Part shown: piece by piece, positions 34,047 to 43,743 of the stretch
Layout: each line of letters starts with the position of its first letter
Position numbering within the stretch: position 1 is the first letter of the stretch
NCBI GenBank assembly: GCA_028704885.1
Contig: JAQWEN010000001.1
Coordinates: 671,492 to 735,491 of the forward strand
Source of the DNA: Candidatus Shapirobacteria bacterium
GTDB taxonomy: Bacteria; Patescibacteria; Microgenomatia; UBA12405
Direction: 5' to 3'
DNA length: 64,000 bases
Notes under the pieces: model-generated
Told to the model about the DNA's origin: nothing
The model's database searches: none
The model's input: only the letters and a program-made list of their open reading frames with translations
Position numbers and translations under genes: made by a program

Positions 34047-37000
34047 AATATTTTTTTCTTTTTTTAATCCGTAAATTATAAAACCAATGCCCAACAAGGA
34101 TAAAATACCGAAGATAATCATCCAAACGGTCTGAGCACCAGTACCAGGCATTTCGGTGGTGGCACCAAGAACTTGGCCTTCTTCTTTGACAATATTAACG
34201 TCTTGGCTGGCAAAAACTGGATCAATTTTAATTTGAGTGCCAACGAAAGTAGAAGCTAAATAACCTGGAGCAATAGCGCTGGCTAAAAGTTTGTCAGAAC
34301 TTTCAAGTGTACATTCTTGGCTGTCTTGACAACCATAAGCCCAAGCGGCGTCTTTGTAGGTGCCAGGGTCGACAGAATTATCGATGGTGGCAACATATTT
34401 AAGAGTAACAACATCGTCTTTATTAAGATCACCGATTTGCCATTTACCTGGAGAATGATAGACAGGTTCAGGAATCGATCTTTCAGTTCCATTAATTAAA
34501 ACTTTCCAACTACCGGCTTTATAAGTAAAGCCAAATGGTGGCAAATCTATAACTGAAACTCCTTTTATATTATTTTCTTGGACATTAAGAGTAATTGTAT
34601 ATTCAACTTCGGAACCATTGGTTTGAGCAGTTGGCCAACGATTGTTGGTTTTAGAAATTGTGAGTTTAGCAGGAACTTTCCAATTGATAAAGTTTACTGA
34701 TTTGGATTCACCGCTAGTGACTGTTATTGTAATATCATTATCTGATTTAAGTTTATAAGCAGAGGGAATATTTATTTCTGACAAAGTGTAAGTTCCTGGA
34801 TTTAGTTTATAAACAGCTGGAGATAATTCGGAAAAATTACTATTTTCTTGACCCGTAACAGAAGTAGTAAATACATTATTATCTTCAATCTGTTGTCCAA
34901 GATTATCTAGAACATCTTTATTAACAGTGACGGTAGCTTTTTGATAATTACCGATGTAACAAGTTTTATTTGCTCCAGCACTAATTATTAATCTATTGCT
35001 TGGGGATGATTGAGCTAATACTTCGCCCACTTTAAATATATCTTTTAAATTAAAAGCAGCTTCTCCTGGTGGAGTTGGAGTGGGAGTAGGATTGCTGGAA
35101 CGATTAGTACATTTAATGTCGGTTACACCACTAACACCACACCAATTACCCCAATCCCAATCGATGCTTCCTCTGTTGTAAAACAAATGGCAATTATTAA
35201 ATTGCGTACAAGGTCTGTCTTCTCCATATGAAACTAGACTGTCATATCCATTTACTTCGCAAGCCCAAAGAGCACAGGTGGCGGCATCTCCACAACCATT
35301 CCAACCTCCGCAATTTCCGTGATGTCCATAAGCCTCTCCTGTTTTAGTAATTAAAACACCAGGGCCATTATCTTCGCAATATATATTGGATTGATACCAA
35401 CCTTCCTGCATATTTTCCCCTAGAACATACTCTCCGGGAATTAAGCTAAAGATTGTTTTTCCAGTTTCGTCAGTTTTTTGAGTGGAACCAGTAGTATTCT
35501 GATCCATAGTAATATCCCAATTTGGCAAATAAGGTTCATTTTTATCATGTTTTCCATTACCGTTAAGATCGTTAAATTTATAGACAACTACTTCACCTTT
35601 TTGTTGATTGCCGAAATTATATTCGTGACCTTCCACATAATTTAAACTTGAAGGAAATTCATTAGAATTATCATCCGGTAAATTTATGACATGACAATTG
35701 TCATTTTGATTTAGTGGATACGTTTGAATCCAACCATTTTGTAAAACTTCACAGACTTTGTATTGTCCAGGCAAAAGATGTTCAAACCAATACCAACCAA
35801 AGTGAAATTGGGTACTATCGGTGGTTGTTGATTTTAAAGGAATTGACTCAAACCCACCATCATCGTTAGATTCATAAAGATTAATGGTCCAATCGGAAAG
35901 CAAAGACTCTCCAATTCCGACAGTTGGCCCACCACTAGCATTCATATCACTCCATTTGTAACCATGAATAGTACCATTGGGAGTATTATAAAAAGTACAA
36001 ATCGTATTTGTGTCTTTATAAACATCTACACTATCAACACTATCTGTGTTGTCAAAAGTACCATTTTCAAGACCGCAATTAGCACTGAATAAATCGTAGC
36101 CATTTTGTTTTGTTTCAATTACAGTGTATTCACCTGTTTTTAAATTTGAGAATATTTTTGTTCCATTGGCATCGGTTACGTCGGCAGAGGCATCGGTTGT
36201 ATCAGCTCCTGTGCCATCGACATCAAACTGCCAATTTCCGGCAGATGTTTGATCATTGGTGGTATAAAGATCACCATCTATATCAATAATTTTATTAACA
36301 GTAATCGAGCCGGTGTCGCGGGTGTTGGTGATAGTACAAGTACCGCCTTCAGTATGAACATTTAAAGTAATAACTTTGGTTGATGGGTCCATTGAACAAA
36401 CACCAGAAGCTCCGGTTAAAGTATAATTTGAGGCACCAGATTCAGTGACGGTGTAAGAACCAGTATCGTAAGTTTTAGTATCACCATCTTTGGCGGTTTC
36501 TTGACCGGAAATAGTAAAAGTCCAATCAGTGTCTTGGGCAGAACCACCAAGAACAACTTTATCGAATTTAATATCGCCTGTTTTACGCGTATTAGTGTAG
36601 ATACAAATAATATGTTGATCTTTGGCAACTGAAACACTATCATTGGCGCCAATGGAAATTACTGGTTCGGTATCGTTTGTGCCATTGTTATTGACATCGT
36701 TAAAACAAGAAAGTGGAGAAGCGGTGTAATTATCTAATCCATTAGTTTCGGATAAATAATAAGTACCAGTAATAACATTATTTTGGCCAGTTGATAAAGG
36801 TATAGCTCCGTTAATTCCGGTTTGTTGAGAATCAATATCACTTCCACCGGAAACTGTACCAATCTTAAGAGTTGTTTGACCACCATTACCTGACCAAGAT
36901 TTTATTAATTCGATGGTTCCAGTGTCACGAGCATTAACAAAAGTACAAACTACATTTGCGTTTTCACCGATACCAACTACATGTCCACTAGCAGAATCAA

Positions 37001-40000
37001 ATTCGTATAAATCTCCAGTACATGAAATTGATACTTGGTGAAAATTTGTTTTAGGAGTTTCAGAAATAAAATGATTTCCTGTTACTGCTGTTATGGCAGA
37101 ATCACCAGTATAACCAGAATGAGCATATTCAGGAACTCCTAACCAACTAGTTTGCCATTGCCAATCAGTGGCTCCGGTTTCACCAGCATCGGTATAATCA
37201 CCATCACCGTTTAAATCGACATTTTTTAAAACTCTTAAAGTGCCTGTCTTTCGGGTATTTGTAATAGTACAAGATTTGACATCTCCGGGAGCCAGAGTAA
37301 TAGCGCCATTTGAGGCACAATCACCAGTAATGGCCTTATTATAGTCAGGGAAATTGGCACCAGTATTGTCATATTCAGAAACGACATAGTTTCCGGCATT
37401 AAATCCATTTTGAACGCCGGTTAAAACAGTAGTTGCTCCAACTTTTAGAGTAAATGAAGAAGCGGGCTTTGAATCCCCAACTACAATTTTGGTGACAGTA
37501 AGTTTTGGCTGAATATCATTATTGGTAATTGAACAAACAGTAGTTTGGCCAAGACCAAGTGTTATTTCACTGTTTCCATTTACAATAATTCCATTTGTAC
37601 AAGTCCAAGCACTGGCACTATAACCTGAAGGGCCGGATTCAGATAAAGTATAAGTACCAACTTTAAAGGATGATCCGCTAATAACATCGGTACTTCCAGA
37701 TGCACCATGACCTGATAAAGTACCAGCTGGTCCACCATTGGCAGTCAAAGTCCATGCTGATTCAAGAGCAGTACTTCCATTATCTTTTATTAAAATTTTA
37801 TTTAAAGTTAAAGATGGAGCAATATCATCATTAGTGATAGTACAGGTTTTGCTTTGACCTAAACCAACAACAACATTACCTTGAGTATTGCAATCTCCTC
37901 CCCAATTACCAGCAGAATAACCCAAAAGATTGGTTTCGCCGACGAGGTGAGAGCCAGGATTGACAGCATAAGTAACTTCATCAAAAACAGGATTACTATC
38001 CACAGTAAGTTTAAAATCGTTTGGCTCAGCAATACCACCGTTATTATTAATTACAGTTTTATTAACAATGAGATAGGATTGTTGATCATCATTAGTAATG
38101 GTACATTTTTTAGTTTCACCTAATTTAACAGTAACTTTACCATCTAAACCACAATCCATTCCCCAAGTTCCGGCAGTGTAACCGGAAAGATTAATCTCAC
38201 CGACAGTGTGTTCACCTGGGTTAACAGCATAAGCAATTTCGTCTAAGACAGCATTACCATCAACAGTTAGTTTAAAATCATCAGGTTTAGCTGATCCACC
38301 ATTATCATTAACAACTGTTTTGTCGACAATAATATAAGACTGCTGATCATCATTAGTAATAGTACAAGTAATATCTTGCCCTTCGCTTAGAGTTACAGTG
38401 TCACCTAAATTAGCAGGACAACCGGTACCACTAATTGAGACAAAGGAATAACCAACTAAACCAGTTTCATTAATAGCATATGGAATATTAGATTTAATAG
38501 AATATTTTTGGCTAGAATTAACTAAGGTTCCATCAATACTTAGTCCAAAGTCGTTAATACCAGCAGTACCACCATTATTGTTAATAACATTTTTGATTAA
38601 AGTAATTGAAGAAGCAATGTCGTCGTTGGTGATTGTACATGATTTATCGTCACCTAAGGCCAGAGTGATGGAACCATCTGGGGCGCAGGCACCACTGATA
38701 GTCGAAGAATAACCTGGTTGATTAGTTTCGCTAATTTTATAATTACCAACATTAAATCCATTTTCTTGGCCGCTAGTAACTTGAAGGGAACCGACATATA
38801 ACGGAAAATCAGAAACAACTTTGGTGCCGCCATTATCATTAACTACAATTTTAGTGACAGTTAGTTTTGGTTGAATTGGGGTATTGGTAATGGTACAAGT
38901 TATACTTTGTCCTAAAGATAGGGTTAAAATATTTCCAGTTGGAGTGGCGCCGCCAGTACAATCCCAAACTGAAGAATTAGTGCCGGTTGGACCACTTTCA
39001 GATAAAGTGTAAGTACCAGCTAAAACATTGCCAGTAACACTGCCCTGCCCTACTAAAGACGAACCGGTGCCAATAGCTGATAGTGTCCAACTACTGGGAG
39101 TATATCCACTATTGTAAGTATCAGTCCAGCTTTTGATTAAAGTTAAGGTTGGAGCGATATCATCGTTAGTAATAGTACAAGTCTTATTTTCACCAGCAGC
39201 TAAAGAAACAGTACCGTCGGCAGCACAGTCTCCTCCCCAATTACCAGCAGAATAACCGGTTAAGGTTGTTTCACTGGCGGTGTGAGAAGTTAAAGAAACT
39301 GTTTGAGCAACTTCCCAAGGAACATTATTACCATCAATTCTGGCTTGAAAATCATTGATAACTGCAGTTCCACCATTATCATTTACAACAGTTTTTACTA
39401 AAGTAAGAGTGGCGTCTTTAGTATTAGTAAAAGTACAAGTAACAGTTTCGCCTGGGTCTACACGGAAGATTGCTGACCTTGTGGGTAAATCAAATAGACT
39501 TGGATTTACCGATGAGCCATCGTCGCAAGATATATCAGTCAAATTCCAACCTATTTTTAATGATTCTTGTGATGCGTAATCATAATTGGTCAAAGCATTA
39601 TTTATCTCTAAATTTCCATTGTTGGTACTAATAGTACCTGCAACGTCTCCGGTAAAATCAAAACTGTCGGTTCCGCCGACCATCACTTTTTTAACAATAA
39701 TTTTTCCAAGTTTAGTATTGGTGATATTGCAATATTTAGTTTCACCGGCGCCAATAACAACATTCTGACAAGTATCGCCAGTTTTAGACCAACCAGTAGG
39801 AACGGTTTCGGTAACAGAATAGGTACCTGGAGTGACTTCATAATCTTTATCAACTGTATTTGATATTGTCTGTTGGGTTGTATCGATGGTTCCGGTTCCG
39901 CTTGCTGTAATAAAAAATGATGCAGAATCTGCAGGAATAGTGGTTTTCTGAACAATTAAATGACCTTTTTGTTTAGTATTGGTAAAAGTACAAGTAATAT

Positions 40001-42422
40001 TTTCTCCCGGTTGCAGAGAAATTGCGGTGATTGGGCTGCCGTCACTACAAACGGCGCTGGTTTGAGTCCAACCGGCAACTGCACCTTCTGAGACAGAGAA
40101 GGTTCCCGGCATTAAGTTACTAAAGACTTTAGTATTTGATAATGTTGCATCAGAATTGTCGTCGAGTGAAAAATTAGACAAACCACTACCGGTGGTGGTG
40201 AAACTGAAATCTTGAGGATCATTGGGAACAGCGTCTTTAATAATAGTTATTGAGCCTTTATTAGTGGTATTGTAAAAGTTACAAGTAATAATACTGTCGG
40301 CAGTTACGGCAATATCTTTAACACCCGGATTGGTTGGATCTGTTACACCGCTGGTACAAGTGGCATGATCAAAGGAGTAACCAGAGGGAATAGAAACTTC
40401 AGAAATAGAATGATTGCCAACACTTAATGTTCCACTGGCTACCTGACCATTGGTGTCAGTAGTTAATGTGGTGGTGCCATCAATTTTAAATGACCAAGTT
40501 TGACCGTCACTTTTTTGAACACCATCAACCCATTTATTGACACTTATTTTTCCTCCACAGGTTTGTTTAGCAAAGGTGGCTAATTGGGCGGCGAGACCGG
40601 AAAAATCAGTAGTAATAACATCGGAAGTTAAAACACTACCAGTATTTACATTATGTCCAGAAATGGCTTTTAAATTTTCAACACTTAATTCATTTCCAAT
40701 ACCTAAAGTAAGAACTCTTCTTCCAGCTGTTTTAGCAATATTAGCTTTACCTACGGCAGCATTTAGAGCGGTTGATTCATTGGCACCACAGCCTGATCCA
40801 TTAATAATGGTATTTGGATTACCATCGGAAGCAAAAAGAATTAAATCTGGTTTATCAGCTCTACCTCCAAAGGTACCATTGGCTTTAAAAATACTATCGT
40901 CCCAATTGGTGCAGTCTCCGCCTCCAGCAGAATTAATTTTAGTTTTAACGGCGGTAAAATCAGAAGTAAAAGGTTGAAGTATGTCTGCGGTCGTGTCAAA
41001 TTGAGTAACTGAAAATTGAGTTGGAGTACCATTGAGAGCATCGACGAAACCGGTAAAAGCAGATTTCATTTGATTTAGCTCAGTATTATTAATACTTCCA
41101 GAAACATCGATAACAATAGCAATATCAAGACCACAGACTTGGGAAAGAGTTGGATTAGTGACAGGAGCTGGAGTAGTTGATTTGACTTCAAAAGTGGCAA
41201 TACCTGTTTCGGTTTTACTGGTTGGGGCATTACAATTTGTAAGGCTATCATATTTTGTAATTTCAGCTTTCCAATTAGTGCCAATCGGAGCGGCGCCGTC
41301 GAGAGTATAAGAACCCTTCAGGGAAGTAACCCCGGTGGTACATGGAGCGGATGAATGTCTGGTTGTCCCATTTTGTTCAATAATATCAACACGATAAAAT
41401 TTGCTCGCTGTTAGACTAGTAGAATTTATATAGACAGTATCTCCTTGCAGATAAACTGATTCTGATAGAGTTATTCCTAAATCGGCATAAGTAGCGATAA
41501 AGATAGTGAAATGGTCAATAGAAACGGCTTTGACGGTGTCGCCGGATTGTTCGATTTTGGAATCTTCAATCTTATTAATATCAAAAAAAGATAAATCAGA
41601 TTTGGCTTCGTCAATAGATTTTTCGATGTAGGAAATTTCGGCAGTAGAATCGACTGGTTTTGGAAGAGTAACATCGTATTCAAAATCACCGTCTTTCATA
41701 CCAGTGGTGATGTCAAAAGCATATTCACCGACACTACCCATAGTGTCTGGAAGAACTAAATCGGCGGTTTTAATTTTTTGGATTTTTAGCGAGGTGCGCA
41801 AAGATTCATCTTTGGGAAGACATTTAAAAGTAATTGAAACTTTATTTTTTTGAGGATAAATATATTTAACTCCAAGCTGAACCTTGCCTTTGGTTTCAGA
41901 AATTCCGGTGGTGTCATTAATAATCCATTCTTCATTGGTAGTATCTTTTATTTGTTCATCAGTGAGACAAACTTTTTCAAAAACAGTACCTAAAACTGGG
42001 GCTTCGGTTGGAGTGGATTCTGGAGTTGGAGTGTTCTCTGGAACGGTTATTATTTCTGGAGCTGGAGTGATACTAACATCTAAAACTGGAGCAGTCGGTT
42101 CTATTACTATGATTGGACTTGGTTCTGGAGTTATTTCGGGAGTGACTTCAAGAGTAACTTCTGGTGTTATTTCAGGGATAATTTCTGGTGTGACTTCAGG
42201 AGTTATTTCTGGACTTGGAATTATTTCTGGGGTTGGGGTTATTTCAACAATAGCTGGGGCTTCGGGGGCTGGAGTTGGTTCAACAATGACTTCTTCGACA
42301 GCAGGCGCTTCTTGGGCATAAACAGGTTGGACGGCCAGCAAAAAAGGCACGAAGGAATTAAAGAGGAGGGAAACATTTGCAAGAATAGCAACAAACTTTC
42401 TTGCGACACCTAATTTGATCAT
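33084..42422 (-). CDS. Giant surface protein: vWA, SpaA-like repeats, SdrD-like and Cys-rich modules, MPGTG, fused to a second secreted protein
   Basis: About 3,112 residues from ATG 42422 (MIKLGVARKF); a TTG nine codons earlier is possible. In order: signal peptide (1-37), a Pro/Glu/Thr/Ile repeat stalk (to about 115), a 300-residue lead region, a vWA domain (about 429-630, MIDAS DVSGS), about 15 SpaA/prealbumin-like repeats of roughly 70 residues, each closing with C-x-[IF]-x-N, two SdrD B-like domains (GYKWSDMN, VYKFNDLNGNGKHD), a Cys-rich module (nt about 35105-35390), a DUF11-like domain, MPGTG (residue 2758), a helix and LKKEKN. Then, without a stop, a new signal peptide opens at residue 2793. 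Most repeats hold two cysteines, suggesting disulfides. Confidence 0.85.
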   Translation of the reverse strand: MIKLGVARKFVAILANVSLLFNSFVPFLLAVQPVYAQEAPAVEEVIVEPTPAPEAPAIVEITPTPEIIPSPEITPEVTPEIIPEITPEVTLEVTPEITPEPSPIIVIEPTAPVLDVSITPAPEIITVPENTPTPESTPTEAPVLGTVFEKVCLTDEQIKDTTNEEWIINDTTGISETKGKVQLGVKYIYPQKNKVSITFKCLPKDESLRTSLKIQKIKTADLVLPDTMGSVGEYAFDITTGMKDGDFEYDVTLPKPVDSTAEISYIEKSIDEAKSDLSFFDINKIEDSKIEQSGDTVKAVSIDHFTIFIATYADLGITLSESVYLQGDTVYINSTSLTASKFYRVDIIEQNGTTRHSSAPCTTGVTSLKGSYTLDGAAPIGTNWKAEITKYDSLTNCNAPTSKTETGIATFEVKSTTPAPVTNPTLSQVCGLDIAIVIDVSGSINNTELNQMKSAFTGFVDALNGTPTQFSVTQFDTTADILQPFTSDFTAVKTKINSAGGGDCTNWDDSIFKANGTFGGRADKPDLILFASDGNPNTIINGSGCGANESTALNAAVGKANIAKTAGRRVLTLGIGNELSVENLKAISGHNVNTGSVLTSDVITTDFSGLAAQLATFAKQTCGGKISVNKWVDGVQKSDGQTWSFKIDGTTTLTTDTNGQVASGTLSVGNHSISEVSIPSGYSFDHATCTSGVTDPTNPGVKDIAVTADSIITCNFYNTTNKGSITIIKDAVPNDPQDFSFTTTGSGLSNFSLDDNSDATLSNTKVFSNLMPGTFSVSEGAVAGWTQTSAVCSDGSPITAISLQPGENITCTFTNTKQKGHLIVQKTTIPADSASFFITASGTGTIDTTQQTISNTVDKDYEVTPGTYSVTETVPTGWSKTGDTCQNVVIGAGETKYCNITNTKLGKIIVKKVMVGGTDSFDFTGDVAGTISTNNGNLEINNALTNYDYASQESLKIGWNLTDISCDDGSSVNPSLFDLPTRSAIFRVDPGETVTCTFTNTKDATLTLVKTVVNDNGGTAVINDFQARIDGNNVPWEVAQTVSLTSHTASETTLTGYSAGNWGGDCAADGTVSLAAGENKTCTITNDDIAPTLTLIKSWTDTYNSGYTPSSWTLSAIGTGSSLVGQGSVTGNVLAGTYTLSESGPTGTNSSVWDCTGGATPTGNILTLSLGQSITCTITNTPIQPKLTVTKIVVNDNGGTKVVSDFPLYVGSLQVTSGQENGFNVGNYKISETNQPGYSSTISGACAPDGSITLALGDDKSCTITNDDIASSITLIKNVINNNGGTAGINDFGLSIDGTLVNSSQKYSIKSNIPYAINETGLVGYSFVSISGTGCPANLGDTVTLSEGQDITCTITNDDQQSYIIVDKTVVNDNGGSAKPDDFKLTVDGNAVLDEIAYAVNPGEHTVGEINLSGYTAGTWGMDCGLDGKVTVKLGETKKCTITNDDQQSYLIVNKTVINNNGGIAEPNDFKLTVDSNPVFDEVTYAVNPGSHLVGETNLLGYSAGNWGGDCNTQGNVVVGLGQSKTCTITNDDIAPSLTLNKILIKDNGSTALESAWTLTANGGPAGTLSGHGASGSTDVISGSSFKVGTYTLSESGPSGYSASAWTCTNGIIVNGNSEITLGLGQTTVCSITNNDIQPKLTVTKIVVGDSKPASSFTLKVGATTVLTGVQNGFNAGNYVVSEYDNTGANFPDYNKAITGDCASNGAITLAPGDVKSCTITNTRKTGTLRVLKNVDLNGDGDYTDAGETGATDWQWQTSWLGVPEYAHSGYTGDSAITAVTGNHFISETPKTNFHQVSISCTGDLYEFDSASGHVVGIGENANVVCTFVNARDTGTIELIKSWSGNGGQTTLKIGTVSGGSDIDSQQTGINGAIPLSTGQNNVITGTYYLSETNGLDNYTASPLSCFNDVNNNGTNDTEPVISIGANDSVSVAKDQHIICIYTNTRKTGDIKFDKVVLGGSAQDTDWTFTISGQETAKDGDTKTYDTGSYTVTESGASNYTLTGASGVCSMDPSTKVITLNVHTEGGTCTITNTRDTGSITVNKIIDIDGDLYTTNDQTSAGNWQFDVDGTGADTTDASADVTDANGTKIFSNLKTGEYTVIETKQNGYDLFSANCGLENGTFDNTDSVDSVDVYKDTNTICTFYNTPNGTIHGYKWSDMNASGGPTVGIGESLLSDWTINLYESNDDGGFESIPLKSTTTDSTQFHFGWYWFEHLLPGQYKVCEVLQNGWIQTYPLNQNDNCHVINLPDDNSNEFPSSLNYVEGHEYNFGNQQKGEVVVYKFNDLNGNGKHDKNEPYLPNWDITMDQNTTGSTQKTDETGKTIFSLIPGEYVLGENMQEGWYQSNIYCEDNGPGVLITKTGEAYGHHGNCGGWNGCGDAATCALWACEVNGYDSLVSYGEDRPCTQFNNCHLFYNRGSIDWDWGNWCGVSGVTDIKCTNRSSNPTPTPTPPGEAAFNLKDIFKVGEVLAQSSPSNRLIISAGANKTCYIGNYQKATVTVNKDVLDNLGQQIEDNNVFTTSVTGQENSNFSELSPAVYKLNPGTYTLSEINIPSAYKLKSDNDITITVTSGESKSVNFINWKVPAKLTISKTNNRWPTAQTNGSEVEYTITLNVQENNIKGVSVIDLPPFGFTYKAGSWKVLINGTERSIPEPVYHSPGKWQIGDLNKDDVVTLKYVATIDNSVDPGTYKDAAWAYGCQDSQECTLESSDKLLASAIAPGYLASTFVGTQIKIDPVFASQDVNIVKEEGQVLGATTEMPGTGAQTVWMIIFGILSLLGIGFIIYGLKKEKNIMKSLIIITLISLVSLFSVKAANAVQSSNIFISVENPISPTNKDKFTLSFTALDILNRPLTVKCFKVNPDSSEIQIGTVDVKAGGNSGECNLENNPLTESEKTYYFYAIASSGGEEYRSDSVAVDYDSSGPGTPNDYSKEREGCNYKISFKASNDGKTNIIRIYRADVTKFIADSGSQIGQVGISPDQKGSFTDVNVPDCNKTYYYVIRAFDEAGNGSGLAGDFITVYTSTTTTTTGSVLGAIPVIGDDNIPKDGSEIDQEAISDENQEGSILGTETPNPKSFSTQFQSFISRHKFSSALVALLVLFIIGYVVKKIRNKKK
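34051..34065 (-). other. A7-G-A7 slippage-prone tract at the fusion point
   Basis: On the minus strand seven A, one G and seven A lie between the LKKE codons of the sorting-signal tail and the ATG of the second protein. Such runs promote polymerase slippage and also indel errors in sequencing or assembly. Both alternative frames reach a stop soon: TGA at 34045-34043 in one, TAG twelve codons on in the other. Confidence 0.7.
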
Positions 42423-42471
42423 ATATAAGATTAATCTTGGGCAGACCAAATTTATAATAGTATCTACAAAG

Positions 42472-42499
42472 AGTATATTACTTTTTTATAGGAATTCAA
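42472..42499 (-). promoter_or_regulatory. Possible internal promoter of the giant surface gene
   Basis: TTGAAT, 16 bases, TATACT on the minus strand. It lies in the only sizeable gap of the surface cluster (42450-42534) and would give a leader of about 45 bases to ATG 42422. Confidence 0.5.
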
Positions 42500-42534
42500 G
42501 TCGAGCTGAAGATAAACTTAATATGTTTTTATTA

Positions 42535-43743
42535 TTAAGCTTTTTTAGATTTTATTTTTATTAATATAGGAATTAATCCAGATAAAATATTACCAATCCA
42601 AAAATAATTACATAACCAGCTAGGACCAAAACAGCAGTGAGATTTTAATAAACGACTATCAATAAAATATGTTGTTAAAGAAATTATTATGGGAATTAAA
42701 ATATCTTTAGTTGGAAGTCTGAAATAAATTAAATTAATTAAAAAAGCGACAATAAATAAAAGAGGTAACCAATGTTTAGTACAAGAGGAATCTTGAGAAC
42801 CTAATATTTTTGGTTCTTCAATTGAATTGTTTTCAGTGGTATCTCCTAAAACATTTGGTTGAAAACCGGTGGGAATGATATTGGTTGGAGTTACAGTGGC
42901 ACCGGGATTAATACAATATTCGGGAGTGCGACCGCCGGGCATACAACCATTTAAACTACGAACATAAAAACAATATTGAGCCCCTGGAGTTAAACTGCCA
43001 ACGGTGTAAAAATCTTCATTACCAACATTAGGATTACCGTAAATATAGTTGTTGGGATTTGGTCCATAAGCAATCAAATAACCAGTATGCGGGGAAGTTG
43101 AATGAGTCCAATGGAGGGTAATTGACCCAGAAGAATTCGCGACAGCATAAAATCTAGTTGGAGCAGTGGGGACCGAATTAGTACACTCAGCAGTGCCTTG
43201 ATTTGAAGATGGATTATCAGAAATACTTGATAAAACATCCCCTGTTTCTTCATCGCATTCGAAATTAAAATTAATGCCAAAATTAGTATTGAGATTTTGA
43301 TAAACATTAGTGGCCTCTGAATCGAAAGTTACTGACCATAAATAACTATTTTTTTTATCTTTATTGACATGACCAAGCGAGACTACTGGTTTATTTGGAT
43401 CTAATAAATCGCTTAAAGAATAATTTACTAAACTATAATCGTTTTCATTATTAGTGGCTAAAATATTGATAAGAATTTTTTGAGATAAAACATCTGGAAT
43501 CTGACTACTGGAAACAGCTTTAAATTTTAATTGACAGGGAGCATTACGATTATTGTCAATATAAAAATTCTGAGATTTAGTAAAGCCTGGATAAATATTG
43601 GTTTCGTCAAAAAGGGGTAATTCTGAACTTTTAGTACATTCTGAACCAGAATTACAAGTAATGGTTATGTCGTTTCCGGCAAAAATTGGTTTAGATAAAA
43701 AAAGAGAGAGAATTAGAAATAGTGGAATAAAAAATTTTTTCAT
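42535..43743 (-). CDS. Exported surface protein with TasA-like N-terminal part and FN3 domain
   Basis: A 402-residue protein. Signal peptide: MKKFFIPLFLILSLFLSKPIFAG. Residues 24-170 contain NIYPGFTKSQNFYIDNNRNAPCQLKFKA, the same YPGF-then-FxxxN pattern as the TasA-like protein at 45508 (NLYPGFKDYTKMDFKN), so I infer a related beta-sandwich. Residues about 185-275 form an FN3 domain (PTAPTRFYAVANSSGSITLHW to GAQYCFYVRSLNG). Linkers NVLGD and KILGS follow, then two or three hydrophobic helices. The start overlaps the SipW-type stop by one base (TAATG). Confidence 0.7.
   Translation of the reverse strand: MKKFFIPLFLILSLFLSKPIFAGNDITITCNSGSECTKSSELPLFDETNIYPGFTKSQNFYIDNNRNAPCQLKFKAVSSSQIPDVLSQKILINILATNNENDYSLVNYSLSDLLDPNKPVVSLGHVNKDKKNSYLWSVTFDSEATNVYQNLNTNFGINFNFECDEETGDVLSSISDNPSSNQGTAECTNSVPTAPTRFYAVANSSGSITLHWTHSTSPHTGYLIAYGPNPNNYIYGNPNVGNEDFYTVGSLTPGAQYCFYVRSLNGCMPGGRTPEYCINPGATVTPTNIIPTGFQPNVLGDTTENNSIEEPKILGSQDSSCTKHWLPLLFIVAFLINLIYFRLPTKDILIPIIISLTTYFIDSRLLKSHCCFGPSWLCNYFWIGNILSGLIPILIKIKSKKA

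Noticed and set aside
40537..40977. Plus-strand frame of 146 codons
   Set aside because: Antisense to the vWA domain, whose MIDAS motif is intact on the minus strand.
41884..42321. Plus-strand frame of 145 codons opposite the N-terminus of the giant protein
   Set aside because: It is the mirror of the Pro/Glu/Thr repeat; low complexity, no ribosome site, and the minus strand clearly codes a signal peptide and stalk.
33240..42422. CRISPR-like array in the repeat-rich giant gene
   Set aside because: The repeats are coding, about 200-220 bases apart, imperfect at DNA level and in frame; they are protein domains.
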